In this document: in pieces, positions 25,997-35,697 of the stretch
Numbering within the stretch: position 1 is the stretch's first letter
Layout: each line of letters begins with the position of its first letter
Program-made: the position numbers and the translations under genes
Notes under the pieces: generated by a model
What the model was told of the DNA's origin: nothing
The model's input: the letters and a program-made list of their open reading frames with translations, nothing else
Database searches by the model: none
Source: Limisoma sp963601185
GTDB lineage: Bacteria > Bacteroidota > Bacteroidia > Bacteroidales > Muribaculaceae
Direction of reading: 5' to 3'
Assembly: GCA_963601185.1 (NCBI GenBank)
Contig: CAVCEE010000008.1
Coordinates: 1-64,000 of the forward strand
DNA length: 64,000 nt

Positions 25997-27004
25997 ATGA
26001 AAATAGCGATTGTTGGTGCCAGCGGTGCTGTTGGCCAAGAGTTTTTGCGAGTGCTCGACGAGCAGAATTTCCCTATCGACGACCTTCTCCTTTTCGGGTC
26101 GAAACGTAGTGCCGGACGAAAGTACGCTTTCCGCGGTAAGGACTACACTGTGCGCGAACTTTGTCACAACGACGATTTCGAGGGTGTGGATATCGCCTTT
26201 ACATCGGCAGGTGCAGGCACATCGAAGGAGTTTGCAGAAACCATCACCAAATTTGGTGCGATAATGATCGACAACTCATCGGCTTTCCGTATGGACAGCG
26301 ATGTACCTCTGGTTGTGCCGGAGGTCAACGGCGACGACGCTTTCAACGCGCCGCGCAACATCATTGCCAACCCTAACTGCACTACCATCCAGATGGTGGT
26401 GGCACTGAAGCCCATCAACGACCTCTCGCCTATCAGCCGCGTGCATGTGGCAACCTATCAGGCTGCCAGCGGTGCCGGCGCTGCCGCAATGGACGAACTC
26501 GTGAAGCAGTATTCCGACCTTGCCGCAGACAAAGAGCCAACGGTTGAGAAATTCGCCTACCAGTTGGCCTACAACGTCATCCCTCACATCGACGTGTTCC
26601 AGGACAACGGCTACACGAAGGAGGAGATGAAGATGTACAACGAGACGAAGAAAATCATGCATGCACCAAAACTCGACGTCAGCGCAATGTGCGTGCGCGT
26701 GCCGGTGATGCGTGCCCACAGCGAGGCTATTTGGGTGGAAACCGAGCGTCCGGTCAGCGTTGAAGAGGCCCGCAAGGCTTTCGGCAACGCCGAGGGTCTC
26801 GTGGTAATCGACAATCCTGCCGAGAAGCAGTACCCTATGCCGCTGTTCACTGCAGGCAAAGACCCTGTCTACGTAGGACGCATCCGTCAGGACCTCACCA
26901 ACCCAAAGGGCTTGAGTTTTTGGATTGTCGGCGACCAAATCAAGAAGGGCGCAGCCCTCAATGCCGTTCAGATTGCGCAATACATGCTTGCCCACAAGAA
27001 ATAG
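25997..27004 (+). CDS. asd: aspartate-semialdehyde dehydrogenase
   Basis: Reduces aspartyl phosphate with NADPH, feeding lysine/diaminopimelate, threonine and methionine synthesis in the cytoplasm. The 335 residues have the nucleotide-binding start MKIAIVGASGAVGQEFLRVL, the catalytic cysteine (about 128) in NPNCTTIQ, the substrate motif SGAGAAAMDEL, and the active-site His in VMRAHSEAIW. Length is normal. It stands alone between its own promoter and a terminator. Confidence 0.95.
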   Translation: MKIAIVGASGAVGQEFLRVLDEQNFPIDDLLLFGSKRSAGRKYAFRGKDYTVRELCHNDDFEGVDIAFTSAGAGTSKEFAETITKFGAIMIDNSSAFRMDSDVPLVVPEVNGDDAFNAPRNIIANPNCTTIQMVVALKPINDLSPISRVHVATYQAASGAGAAAMDELVKQYSDLAADKEPTVEKFAYQLAYNVIPHIDVFQDNGYTKEEMKMYNETKKIMHAPKLDVSAMCVRVPVMRAHSEAIWVETERPVSVEEARKAFGNAEGLVVIDNPAEKQYPMPLFTAGKDPVYVGRIRQDLTNPKGLSFWIVGDQIKKGAALNAVQIAQYMLAHKK

Positions 27005-27024
27005 AGGCATACACAAAGATACCC

Positions 27025-27060
27025 AGCGGAGAATGGCTTCAATCATTCTCCGCTTTTTTG
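27025..27060 (+). terminator. asd terminator
   Basis: A perfect 11-bp stem (27025-27035 with 27044-27054) has an 8-nt loop and is followed by a T-run at 27054-27059. It lies 20 nt past the asd stop. Confidence 0.85.
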
Positions 27061-27118
27061 TGTGCAAGTCGTGCGCAAAGGCATCGAACTTGAATTACTG
27101 AAAAAAATCCTTAAAAAA

Positions 27119-27148
27119 CTTGTAATTCAAAAAATTATAGTAATTTTG
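27119..27148 (+). promoter_or_regulatory. promoter of the riboswitch-controlled gene
   Basis: -33 CTTG (27119-27122), 18-nt spacer, -7 TAATTTTG (27141-27148). The start near 27153 falls just before the cobalamin aptamer, as needed. Confidence 0.7.
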
Positions 27149-27156
27149 TCACGATG

Positions 27157-27325
27157 AAATCGGTTTGCGCTCTGCGGAGCGTGATTAAAAGGGAATGCCG
27201 TGGAAATCGGCAACAGTACCCGCTGCTGTGATTCTCGCCGAACCCAGACATTATGCCACTGTGAGGGGCCATGCCTCACGGGAAGGCCGTCTGAGGGGAG
27301 AGATAAGTCAGAAGACCTGCCTGTT
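27157..27325 (+). promoter_or_regulatory. cobalamin (vitamin B12) riboswitch
   Basis: The conserved aptamer parts appear in the right order. AAAAGGGAA is followed by the P4 stem CCGTGGAAATCGG and ACAGTACCCGCTGCTGTGA. GCCACTGTG is at 27255, GGGAAGGC at 27280-27287, and the B12 box AAGTCAGAAGACCTGCC at 27305-27321 (one change, G to A, from the usual box). It senses adenosyl- or methylcobalamin and normally lowers expression when B12 is plentiful. The only gene downstream before a terminator is the giant secreted protein. Confidence 0.92.
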
Positions 27326-27342
27326 TCGCGAAAGAAAGTTTC

Positions 27343-27485
27343 GGTGCCTTCGGGAGTTAGGGCAACGCACAAAGACTGACGCACAAGGCACTGACTGCGC
27401 CCGTTTTTTCCGTATACCATTCCCATCTGCCCATATTGTAGGCATTCGTGACCTTTCTTTCACAAAGAGAAAGAAACTATTTTTA
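27343..27485 (+). promoter_or_regulatory. probable riboswitch expression platform
   Basis: GTGCC (27343-27347) can pair with GGCAC (27387-27391). GGGC (27360-27363) can pair with GCCC (27399-27402), just before a T-run at 27404-27409. The two pairings cross, as expected for alternative folds. A further 8-bp stem, TTTCTTTC (27453-27460) with GAAAGAAA (27468-27475), is followed by a T-rich stretch ahead of the start codon. Folding was judged by eye. Confidence 0.45.
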
Positions 27486-27512
27486 TTAACTTATTTAATC
27501 ACACGAATGCTT

Positions 27513-30500
27513 ATGAAACGTATTTCAACCCTGTTGCTTACGTTGGCGCTTCTGCTCATTGGCACGAACAAGGCTTGGTCGGCTACGATCACTATGCCTT
27601 GGTCATACAATGACACGACAAACGCCGAAGTAACCGTAACAGAGAAATCTACGCTGACTTTCCCCGGATCTTATTGGGGTGAGGACGAGATGCTGAAACC
27701 GGTATCCGTCCACCTCGTCCCGGCGGCAGGCTCCGTAATCCGCATCAAGTGTACCAAGTATTATGGCTTCGGAAGCAGTTCCGACCTGAAGGTGTACAAC
27801 GGTGCGACGACAATCAGCGGCTACTCGTTGCCTTCGGGCGACATGGGGACGATTGCCGAAAACAAGGTGTTTGAGTCGACGGCTTCCGACGGCTCTCTCA
27901 CTGTAGCGGTCTACAACGAAGACGATGCTGTAAAGTATGCCTTCGACGTAGAACTCGTCTCCAACGCCGATATGGCCTACAGCACAACCTCTGAGGCTTC
28001 CATCGGCAAGACCACGGCAACTCTCGGTGCCGGCAAGCAGGTCCTTATGGGCATCAACGTACAGGCTGAAGGTGCAAACAATCCTCTCAGCCTCACTCAG
28101 TTGGCGTTTAGCCTTGCCAACACTGCCGATGCGTCGATACTGTCTAACCTGCAAATCTACAGCACCAAAGAAGTTGCTTCGTTCGACATCTCAAAGGCTT
28201 CGCTCTTCGGCGTGCCTACAACATCGGGCACTACCGTAACTGCTGTTGGTTCGCAGGCTCTTACAAACGGCAACAACTATTTCTGGCTTGTGGGCGAAAT
28301 CGCTCCGAGCGCAACTCTCGGCACTGAAATCAACGCCGAATGCACATCCTTGAAAATCGGCGACGAGGAAAAACTCGCCGAGGCTATCAGCGGCACCACA
28401 ATCACCGTTGGCAACGAACTTCTGATGACTACTGCCGGAATCTACAACGTCGGTCCTTCGGGCTTCCAGTTCTACGACGACGGCGGCAAGGACGACAAGA
28501 TTTCCTCCAAGTTTGAGGGTTCTGTCACATTCAAACCTACAACTGCCGGCAAAGTCGTGCAAATCAACTTCACCAAGGTTGGTCTCTACCAGTCGGCATA
28601 CGGCAGCGACTCCTACGATGACAAGTTGAAGGTGTACAACGGTTCAAGCGTGAGCGATGACAACCTCAACGCTCAGGTCTACAACAACCAACCTGTAATC
28701 CTCCGCTCTTCAGCCGACGACGGCTCTCTGACCGTATGGCTGAAATCAGTGACTGGCGACTACTACCGCGGCGCGGGCTTCGAAGCCACCGTCAGCGAGT
28801 ACGAGCCCGCTCCTATGACAGTAACATCAGTCGAGACTCAACAAGTATCCGACCAGACAAGTGCTGCCGGCTCTACCGACCAGCCTATCCTTGCCGTGCT
28901 TGTCAAGACTGAAAACACTCAGGCCATCAACGCTACAAAACTTACCTTCAACACTGAAGGCACAACCGACATCAATCACCTGTCGAAAGCGAAGGTCTAC
29001 TACACTGCGAAATCATCAACTTTCGCCACTACCAACCTTCTTGCCACGGTCACTCCAGCGGCTGAGTTCTCTGTCGACATCAACCAGGAACTTGTGGAAG
29101 GCGACAACTATTTCTGGCTTGCCTACGACATCGACCCACGCGCACAGACGGGCGAAATCCTCGATGCCGGCTGTAGCCAGGTAACAGTGGGCGGAAGCAA
29201 CTATACTCCTGCCACCGTCAACCCTGACGGCAACAGTTCGGTTGAAAACATCATCAAGTCGGATGTAGGTTCGGTTGAAAAGACCATCTACGGCACTTGG
29301 ACGTTTACCAACACTCCTAACCCTTACGCTTCCTACAACGGCTACGAACCTGTACAGGGTGACCAGATTACTACATTCGTTCCGGGCAACGACAACACCA
29401 TCATCGAACTCGACATCCAGTCGTTTGCGCTCTACTATGGCACGTCGACCTACTACCCTCAAGCCAAGTTCCAAGTGTACAGCGGCAAGGGCACTACCGG
29501 CGAACTCCTCTGGGCTCTCACCTCTGCCGACGACAAGACCATTGGTCCGGGCCATATCCTCCGCTCCAAGAGCATCGACGGCGCATTGACCGTTGTGTTC
29601 AACGCCAACACCACTTCGTCAAGTTACACAGCCAAGGGCTGGACAGCCGAAGTGCGCGAATACGTGCAGCGTGCTATGGAGGTAAACAAGGTCGTTGCCT
29701 CTCAGGCAAGCACCGACGTTATCAACCAGGGCGCACAAAACCAGGAAATCCTCGGCATCGACATCCAGACTGGCGGCAACCTCAGCGCAGTTGTGCTCAA
29801 CGGCATCACCTTCGATATGAAGGGCAGCCAGGCCAATGTGTCGAAACTCCACGTCTACTCTACAGGTACAAGCAGCACAATAGCAAAGGAAACATCCATC
29901 GCCGACCTCGACATCAATGCCGAGACTGCCGAAGCGACTGTGACCTTCGCACGTCCTATCGAACTTGCTGAAGACCACAACTACTTCTGGCTTACGTTCG
30001 ACATCAACGACGATGCTACCATCGACGCTACCATCGACGCTGCTGTGAAGTCAATAACCACCACTGCGGCGACTATCACTGTCGATGCAGCGGACGGCGA
30101 CCCTGAAGGCTCTCGCACTGTCAAGAACACCTACAACCTGCAGGCTGGCGACAACGGCGAAATCGTTGTCGGCGACTCTGCCCTGATGTTCTACGACAAC
30201 GGTGGTGCAGACGGTCAGACTCCGAAGAATTTTGAAGGCCAGATTACCTTCCGTCCGAAAGATGAAGGCAAGGTCGTAAAACTCACGTTCAACAATTTCA
30301 AGATTTCCGACAACGACAACTTCAGCATCTACTATGGAGGCGAGAAAAAGACCACTGCCGACAAGAAAGTGAGCAGCCTGCCTGACGCTCCTGTTATCTC
30401 ACTTTCCGACGACGGCAAAATCACTGTCTACTTCAAATCGCCAAGTTACAGTTATGCAAGCGACGGCTGGGAAATCGAGGCTACACAATACGAACTCCAA

Positions 30501-33500
30501 CCTCTCAGCGTTGGCGAAGTCAAGGCTGAAAGCGTGGCAGCGGCACAGTCGCTCCGCGGCGCAAAGGATGTGGCTATGCTCCGCCTTGGCGTGACAGTGG
30601 CTGGCGACAAGGGCGAACTCAACTTCTCCAAGTTTGCAGTTTCTGCCGAAGGCTCTGCCTCCAATGTAATCAACGCGGCTAAAGTCTATGTCACCACGAC
30701 TACCGACTTCAGCACAAACAACCTAATCGGCACTGCCTCTGAGTCTCCTTACGACGTGACTGCCGACTACACTGTAACTGCTCCAGGCAACTACTATTTC
30801 TGGATTGTCTACGACTTCAACGCCGAGGCAAACGCAGGCGACACTGCCCAAGCAAAGGTTACATCAATCACTGCCGGCGGCACTGACGTTGCCGAAGGCA
30901 CTGTCACTGCAAGCACTGCGATGAAGGCCGGTAAGAAAGGCACTTACACCGTTGGCGAAGGCGGTGACTATGCAACAATTCAGGCTGCCGTCAACGACAT
31001 CGCCACTGGTATCGAAGGTCCAGTTGTAATCAACATCAAGAGCGGTGAATACAACGAAAAGGTCAACATCCCTGAGATCAACGGTGCTTCCGATATCAAC
31101 CCTGTAACCATCCAGTCGGAAAGTGGTGACTACAACGATGTGAAGATTTATCACAACAGTTACACCGACCCGGGCTACAATATTGACAAGTACGGTGTGG
31201 TTACGTTCAACGGCGCTGACTACGTTACTCTCCGTGGCGTGACAGTGACCTCGACCGACATCACATACCCTGCCCTCATCTATATGATTAACGTCAGCCA
31301 GCACGACACTGTCGATGCCTGCCATCTCTTGATGAACCGCGTCGAGACTACGTCGACCGGCGAGCAAATCGTACTCATCCGCCAGTTGGCAAAGGATGTG
31401 GAGAACGGCAACAACGACTACTTCACTCTCTCCAACTCTCTCATTGAGGGTGGCTACCGTGGAGCAATCCTTGCCGGCACTTCCTACACTGCCCTGACCA
31501 AACAGGTGGGCACAGTTATCGAAGGCAACACCTTCCGCGACAATGCCGCTTCGGCTATCTCATCCTACAGCGGTGACAACGACATGACCATCCGCGGCAA
31601 CGTGATTGAGAACACTACTACAACTCTCTCGCGCGGATTTACGGGTATGGACCTCCAGTTCGGCAACGGCTGGACAGTGGCTGGCAACAGCATCCACCTC
31701 GACCTCGGCGTAGAGGCTACTGGCATCTATGTCCGCAAGGGCGTTTCAGCGGCTGAAAGCCGTTCGCGCATCGTCAACAACGAAATCAGTACCAACAGCA
31801 GCGAGACTACATCGTCTGCTCTCAAAATCAACAGCAAGACCACAAACGTGGACATTGCCTACAACACTCTCGTGGTAGGCGGCGCTACTTCAAATGTGGC
31901 TTGCTACCTCAACGACGAGATGGTTGATTTCAATGTTTGCAACAACATCATCCTCGCTCGCGACGGTGGCTTGGTTTACCGTCTCTACAAGGATTCCTAT
32001 GTGAGTGGCATCAACTTCTCGAACAATGTCTGCCACACTACCGGCTCGGTATTCGGTCAGACAAGTTCGTCAACCAAGTATGCAACTTTCGGCGAATGGG
32101 CTACTGCCGTCAACGAGACCAACAGTTACAACGAAGACGTTGCGTTCCTCAGTAGCACAATGCTCTTCCCATCGGCATCGGGCAACCTGCTCAACGCTAC
32201 TCCGCTCGACTACGTTAAGGAGGATATCCTCGGCGTTACACGCAGCACCGCAAATCCTACTATCGGTGCTTACGAGTTCACCGACCCGACCGTCGTTCCT
32301 GTATGCGAAGAGGGCTACCCTGCAATCTCCGCCATCACCCACAACTCTGCAGTTCTCACTCTCAAGACTGCCGCCAACGGCAAGGCATACATCGCCGTCA
32401 AGGAGTCGTCGGAGACCGCACCTACAGCCGAAGCATTGAAGGCTGAGACTGGCGCAATCACTCTCCGCGCAGGCAAAGAGGTGACTGCCGACCTCACTCG
32501 CCTCGCCAGCCAGACTGAATATGTGGCTTACGTTCTCCTCGAGAGCCTTGACGGCTCTGCCACCGGAGATGTAGTGGCAAGCGATGCGTTCACCACCACT
32601 TATCTGCCTACCGAGGTGTCTACGTTCGAGAACGTCAAGACCACTGAAAGCGGATTTGTCGACGGTACTGCAGAATTTGCCGGATTTACAGTAGAAGAGA
32701 TGGAAGACACTGCCGCTGAAGGCACAAAGGTTGCCAAAATCGGCGAGGCAAGTGCTTTGCAACTCACCAACACCGACAAGGGTCTTACGCTGAAAGGCTT
32801 CTACTATCTCTCAGACGTTGAAGTTCCGATGAATGTCTATGACGGCGACGGCAACGCGCAGCCATTCACATTGCCGGCAACTGCCAACTGGATTTTCTAC
32901 AACCTCAAGGACAAGGGTCTCATCGCTGCAATAGACTTTGCTTCGACAGGCAACTCCTATATCGATGATTTCAGCGGTGACCCACAACCGTTGACATTCG
33001 TATGCACTGTCAACAAGAGCACTGTCGACAGCGGCGAAAAGGCGCAACTTATCGGCGAATACAACGGCGGTGTCTACCCAATCACCGTTGAGTGGACCAA
33101 CGCTATGAAGCAAGCCGTTGCCACAGGCGCCAACACCGAGACTCCGGCGCTCACCTGCTCGGGCGTGTTTACCGCTACTGCAACCGATGCCTGGGGTTCT
33201 ACCGCAGAGGATGCCACAGTGGTATTCGTTGAGGGCGCACAGGCTGTCGCTACATTCGACGACAACTACCTCGCCTCTGAGTCGTACTACAATGGTCGTG
33301 GCGCTGACGATGAAGACTGGACAAGCCCTGGCACAATTTCGCAGTTTGTCAGCGGTTCGTTTGCATTCGACACCGAGCACCACACTTCCACTTGGTGGAG
33401 CGGCTTCGGTATGAGCAACCAGACAAGCACAACATTCGAGTCGTATGCCGACCAATACAAATCGGCAGTAGGCCACGGCCACAACTCGGCTAACTATGGC

Positions 33501-34439
33501 GTGCTCTACAGTTACTCTGGCTCAACTTATGCAATCCACGTTTCCAACTCTGCCGACGGCGACGATGTGACAGGTTTCTATGTAACCAACACTGCCAACA
33601 ACGCCAATGCCTATGTCAACGGCGACGGTATGTCGACCAAAGCCGGCGGATTTGAAACCGGCGACTACTTCCTGATGAATGTCAACGTGACCAAGGCTGA
33701 CAACACTACCGCCACTCTCGAGTACTATCTGGCTGACTATCGTTCGGAGAACGCTGCCGACCACTACTACCTCGACACTTGGCAATGGGTTGACCTCCGT
33801 CAGTTCGGCAAAATCAGAAAAGTGACATTCTCGTTCTCGGGCACCAAGACCAACACTTGGGGCTTGACAACTCCGACCTACGCTTGTATCGACGACTTCG
33901 GCGGAAGCCGTGAAATCAGCGACGCTACGGAAGTGCTCGCCGGCATCACAGTTCCTGCCACTGTCGACCTTTCTACTCTCTTCACATTCGACGACGACCA
34001 GGCTGCCGTTACCTACGCCATCACCGACGAATGCGATGCAACGAAGGCTACTGCAACTATCTCCGAGGGCAACCTCACCGTAACAGGTGTGGCTGATATG
34101 ACGGAGACAGAGGTTGTTGTCAGCGCAACTCAGAAAGGTAAGATACAGTTTGTACGCGTTCCTGTCAGAATCAACGAGAAAGAGGCTTCGGTCAACGATA
34201 TCAACGTAAGCAGCGATGTGCGCGTGTTCCCGGTTCCAGCAACCGACCGCCTCAACATCCACACTGCACTGACCGACTACTCTATCCGTGTCTATGCTTC
34301 CAACGGAGCGCTTGTAATGCAGCAGGACGGCAACAGCGGCAACGTTGTCCTTCCTGTGGCTCACCTTGCAAAGGGTGTCTACATCTTGACTATCAATAAC
34401 GACCAACAGTCTACTACCAGACGTTTTGTCATCAAATAG
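27513..34439 (+). CDS. giant secreted multidomain protein with DUF4465 domain and type IX secretion tail, under B12 control
   Basis: A 2,308-residue cell-surface or secreted protein. The signal peptide (1-24) ends LLLIGTNKAWSA. Four pairs of a CUB-like module and a BNR-associated N-terminal-type module follow (about 25-304, 305-580, 590-871, 872-1142). The CUB-like modules carry YDDGGKDD or YDNGGADG with SLTV repeats; the other modules carry NYFWL. Next are a right-handed beta-helix (1143-1590, GEGGDYATIQAAVNDI), a fibronectin-like domain (1603-1701), an Ig-like domain (1825-1908), DUF4465 (1909-2131), a Big-like domain (2138-2227) and a type IX sorting tail (2228-2308, RVFPVPATDRLNIHT). I start at ATG 27513; ATG 27507 is also possible. 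The open frame continues upstream into the riboswitch, but that part is not coding. DUF4465 proteins are, as I recall, linked to B12 loci and B12 binding in Bacteroides. A role in capturing B12 or corrinoid-rich material is inferred. Confidence 0.85.
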   Translation: MKRISTLLLTLALLLIGTNKAWSATITMPWSYNDTTNAEVTVTEKSTLTFPGSYWGEDEMLKPVSVHLVPAAGSVIRIKCTKYYGFGSSSDLKVYNGATTISGYSLPSGDMGTIAENKVFESTASDGSLTVAVYNEDDAVKYAFDVELVSNADMAYSTTSEASIGKTTATLGAGKQVLMGINVQAEGANNPLSLTQLAFSLANTADASILSNLQIYSTKEVASFDISKASLFGVPTTSGTTVTAVGSQALTNGNNYFWLVGEIAPSATLGTEINAECTSLKIGDEEKLAEAISGTTITVGNELLMTTAGIYNVGPSGFQFYDDGGKDDKISSKFEGSVTFKPTTAGKVVQINFTKVGLYQSAYGSDSYDDKLKVYNGSSVSDDNLNAQVYNNQPVILRSSADDGSLTVWLKSVTGDYYRGAGFEATVSEYEPAPMTVTSVETQQVSDQTSAAGSTDQPILAVLVKTENTQAINATKLTFNTEGTTDINHLSKAKVYYTAKSSTFATTNLLATVTPAAEFSVDINQELVEGDNYFWLAYDIDPRAQTGEILDAGCSQVTVGGSNYTPATVNPDGNSSVENIIKSDVGSVEKTIYGTWTFTNTPNPYASYNGYEPVQGDQITTFVPGNDNTIIELDIQSFALYYGTSTYYPQAKFQVYSGKGTTGELLWALTSADDKTIGPGHILRSKSIDGALTVVFNANTTSSSYTAKGWTAEVREYVQRAMEVNKVVASQASTDVINQGAQNQEILGIDIQTGGNLSAVVLNGITFDMKGSQANVSKLHVYSTGTSSTIAKETSIADLDINAETAEATVTFARPIELAEDHNYFWLTFDINDDATIDATIDAAVKSITTTAATITVDAADGDPEGSRTVKNTYNLQAGDNGEIVVGDSALMFYDNGGADGQTPKNFEGQITFRPKDEGKVVKLTFNNFKISDNDNFSIYYGGEKKTTADKKVSSLPDAPVISLSDDGKITVYFKSPSYSYASDGWEIEATQYELQPLSVGEVKAESVAAAQSLRGAKDVAMLRLGVTVAGDKGELNFSKFAVSAEGSASNVINAAKVYVTTTTDFSTNNLIGTASESPYDVTADYTVTAPGNYYFWIVYDFNAEANAGDTAQAKVTSITAGGTDVAEGTVTASTAMKAGKKGTYTVGEGGDYATIQAAVNDIATGIEGPVVINIKSGEYNEKVNIPEINGASDINPVTIQSESGDYNDVKIYHNSYTDPGYNIDKYGVVTFNGADYVTLRGVTVTSTDITYPALIYMINVSQHDTVDACHLLMNRVETTSTGEQIVLIRQLAKDVENGNNDYFTLSNSLIEGGYRGAILAGTSYTALTKQVGTVIEGNTFRDNAASAISSYSGDNDMTIRGNVIENTTTTLSRGFTGMDLQFGNGWTVAGNSIHLDLGVEATGIYVRKGVSAAESRSRIVNNEISTNSSETTSSALKINSKTTNVDIAYNTLVVGGATSNVACYLNDEMVDFNVCNNIILARDGGLVYRLYKDSYVSGINFSNNVCHTTGSVFGQTSSSTKYATFGEWATAVNETNSYNEDVAFLSSTMLFPSASGNLLNATPLDYVKEDILGVTRSTANPTIGAYEFTDPTVVPVCEEGYPAISAITHNSAVLTLKTAANGKAYIAVKESSETAPTAEALKAETGAITLRAGKEVTADLTRLASQTEYVAYVLLESLDGSATGDVVASDAFTTTYLPTEVSTFENVKTTESGFVDGTAEFAGFTVEEMEDTAAEGTKVAKIGEASALQLTNTDKGLTLKGFYYLSDVEVPMNVYDGDGNAQPFTLPATANWIFYNLKDKGLIAAIDFASTGNSYIDDFSGDPQPLTFVCTVNKSTVDSGEKAQLIGEYNGGVYPITVEWTNAMKQAVATGANTETPALTCSGVFTATATDAWGSTAEDATVVFVEGAQAVATFDDNYLASESYYNGRGADDEDWTSPGTISQFVSGSFAFDTEHHTSTWWSGFGMSNQTSTTFESYADQYKSAVGHGHNSANYGVLYSYSGSTYAIHVSNSADGDDVTGFYVTNTANNANAYVNGDGMSTKAGGFETGDYFLMNVNVTKADNTTATLEYYLADYRSENAADHYYLDTWQWVDLRQFGKIRKVTFSFSGTKTNTWGLTTPTYACIDDFGGSREISDATEVLAGITVPATVDLSTLFTFDDDQAAVTYAITDECDATKATATISEGNLTVTGVADMTETEVVVSATQKGKIQFVRVPVRINEKEASVNDINVSSDVRVFPVPATDRLNIHTALTDYSIRVYASNGALVMQQDGNSGNVVLPVAHLAKGVYILTINNDQQSTTRRFVIK

Positions 34440-34463
34440 AGTTTTAATAGTTTAGAGTGAACG

Positions 34464-34501
34464 TCCGCCCCGCGAAGCGATTTCGCGGGGCGGATTTTTT
34501 T
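34464..34501 (+). terminator. terminator of the giant secreted-protein gene
   Basis: A perfect 13-bp GC-rich stem (34464-34476 with 34482-34494) is followed by seven or more T. It closes the riboswitch transcript. Confidence 0.9.
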
Positions 34502-34503
34502 AT

Positions 34504-34511
34504 TACTTTTG
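34504..34511 (+). promoter_or_regulatory. -7 box of neuC-neuA
   Basis: TACTTTTG, 19 nt before the ATG, immediately after the upstream terminator. The -33 region would lie in the terminator stem, where only TTTC is found at the right spacing. Confidence 0.5.
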
Positions 34512-34530
34512 TGGTAAAAGTAAATGCACG

Positions 34531-35697
34531 ATGAAAAAACGCAAAATCTGCATAGCAACAGGCACACGCGCCGACTGGGGACTGCTTAGCCCATTGGCTA
34601 AGGCTCTCGCCCTGCGCGACGACGTGGACCTGAAAATCATTGCGACCAATATGCACCTGTCCGACCGCTACGGAGCGACGTGGCGCGAGATTGAACGCGA
34701 CGGGCTGCCCATCGCCCGGCGCGTGCCAATGACGGTGGACAACGACTCCCCGGAGGGCACTGTCACGGCTATGAGCCAGTGCATGGCGGGAATGGCTACG
34801 GCGTTTGCCGAACTTCAGCCAGACCTGCTCATTATCCTCGGCGACCGCTACGAGATGCTTGCCACCGCCTCGGCGGCACTGATTTTCCGCATTCCCATTG
34901 CCCACATCGCCGGCGGCGCAATCAGCCAAGGAGCCTACGACGAGAGCATCCGCCACGCCATCACCAAGATGAGCCACATCCACATGACGGAGACGGAGGC
35001 CTACCGACGGAGGGTCATCCAATTGGGCGAACAGCCTGAACGGGTGTTCAACACCGGAGCAATAGGCGTGTGGAACATTATGCACGCTGACTATATGTCG
35101 CGCGAGGAACTCGAAAGCGAACTCCATACTCCGCTCACCGACCGACTCTTGCTCTGCACCTTCCACCCTGCCACGCTCGACAGTGCCAGTCCGCGCCAGC
35201 AATGCGCCAACCTGCTTGCCGCCCTCGAGAAGCGGCAGGACTACAAGGTGATTTTCACCTACCCCAACAACGACACCAACGGTCGCATAATCATCCAACT
35301 GATTGAGAACTACGCCAAGCGTCACCCCGACCGCGCCGCGGTGTTTCCCTCGCTGGGCATGCGCCGCTACCTGTCGGCTCTGCACTGTGCCACCGCCGTG
35401 GTGGGCAACTCCTCAAGCGGCATTGTCGAAGTGCCGTCGATGGGCATCCCCACGCTCGACATCGGCATCCGTCAGTCTGGCCGTACGGCTGCGCCTTCAG
35501 TGCTTCACTGCGGCGTTACAGAGGACGCCATCTCCGCCGGGCTCGACACCATCCTCTCCGATGATTTCCGCCGGATGGCTCGCTCGGCGCAAAACCCCTA
35601 TTTCCAACCCGACACCCTACAGAAGATGGTCGATGCCGTGACGCTCACACCGCTCGACGGCATCACTGTCAAACCGTTTTACGACATTAATCAATGA
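34531..35697 (+). CDS. neuC: UDP-N-acetylglucosamine 2-epimerase (hydrolysing), NeuC family
   Basis: Converts UDP-GlcNAc (or a related UDP sugar) to free N-acetylmannosamine, the first step toward sialic or related nonulosonic acids. The 388 residues start KKRKICIATGTRADWGLLSP, the family opening. They contain PDLLIILGDRYEMLATASAA and HIAGGAISQGAYDESIRHAI, plus the C-terminal UDP-binding part GNSSSGIVEVPSMGIPTLDI. The stop overlaps the next ATG by 4 nt (ATGA), so the two genes are translationally coupled. The exact sugar (sialic, legionaminic or other) cannot be decided. neuB is not in the window. Confidence 0.85.
   Translation: MKKRKICIATGTRADWGLLSPLAKALALRDDVDLKIIATNMHLSDRYGATWREIERDGLPIARRVPMTVDNDSPEGTVTAMSQCMAGMATAFAELQPDLLIILGDRYEMLATASAALIFRIPIAHIAGGAISQGAYDESIRHAITKMSHIHMTETEAYRRRVIQLGEQPERVFNTGAIGVWNIMHADYMSREELESELHTPLTDRLLLCTFHPATLDSASPRQQCANLLAALEKRQDYKVIFTYPNNDTNGRIIIQLIENYAKRHPDRAAVFPSLGMRRYLSALHCATAVVGNSSSGIVEVPSMGIPTLDIGIRQSGRTAAPSVLHCGVTEDAISAGLDTILSDDFRRMARSAQNPYFQPDTLQKMVDAVTLTPLDGITVKPFYDINQ

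Noticed and set aside
27195..27506. N-terminal extension of the giant gene
   Set aside because: The frame is open but overlaps the cobalamin aptamer and lacks a signal peptide; the true start is the ATG before MKRISTLLL at 27513 (or 27507).
35303..35641. Arg/Ser/Pro-rich plus-strand frame inside neuC
   Set aside because: Out-of-frame shadow typical of this base composition; neuC is intact.
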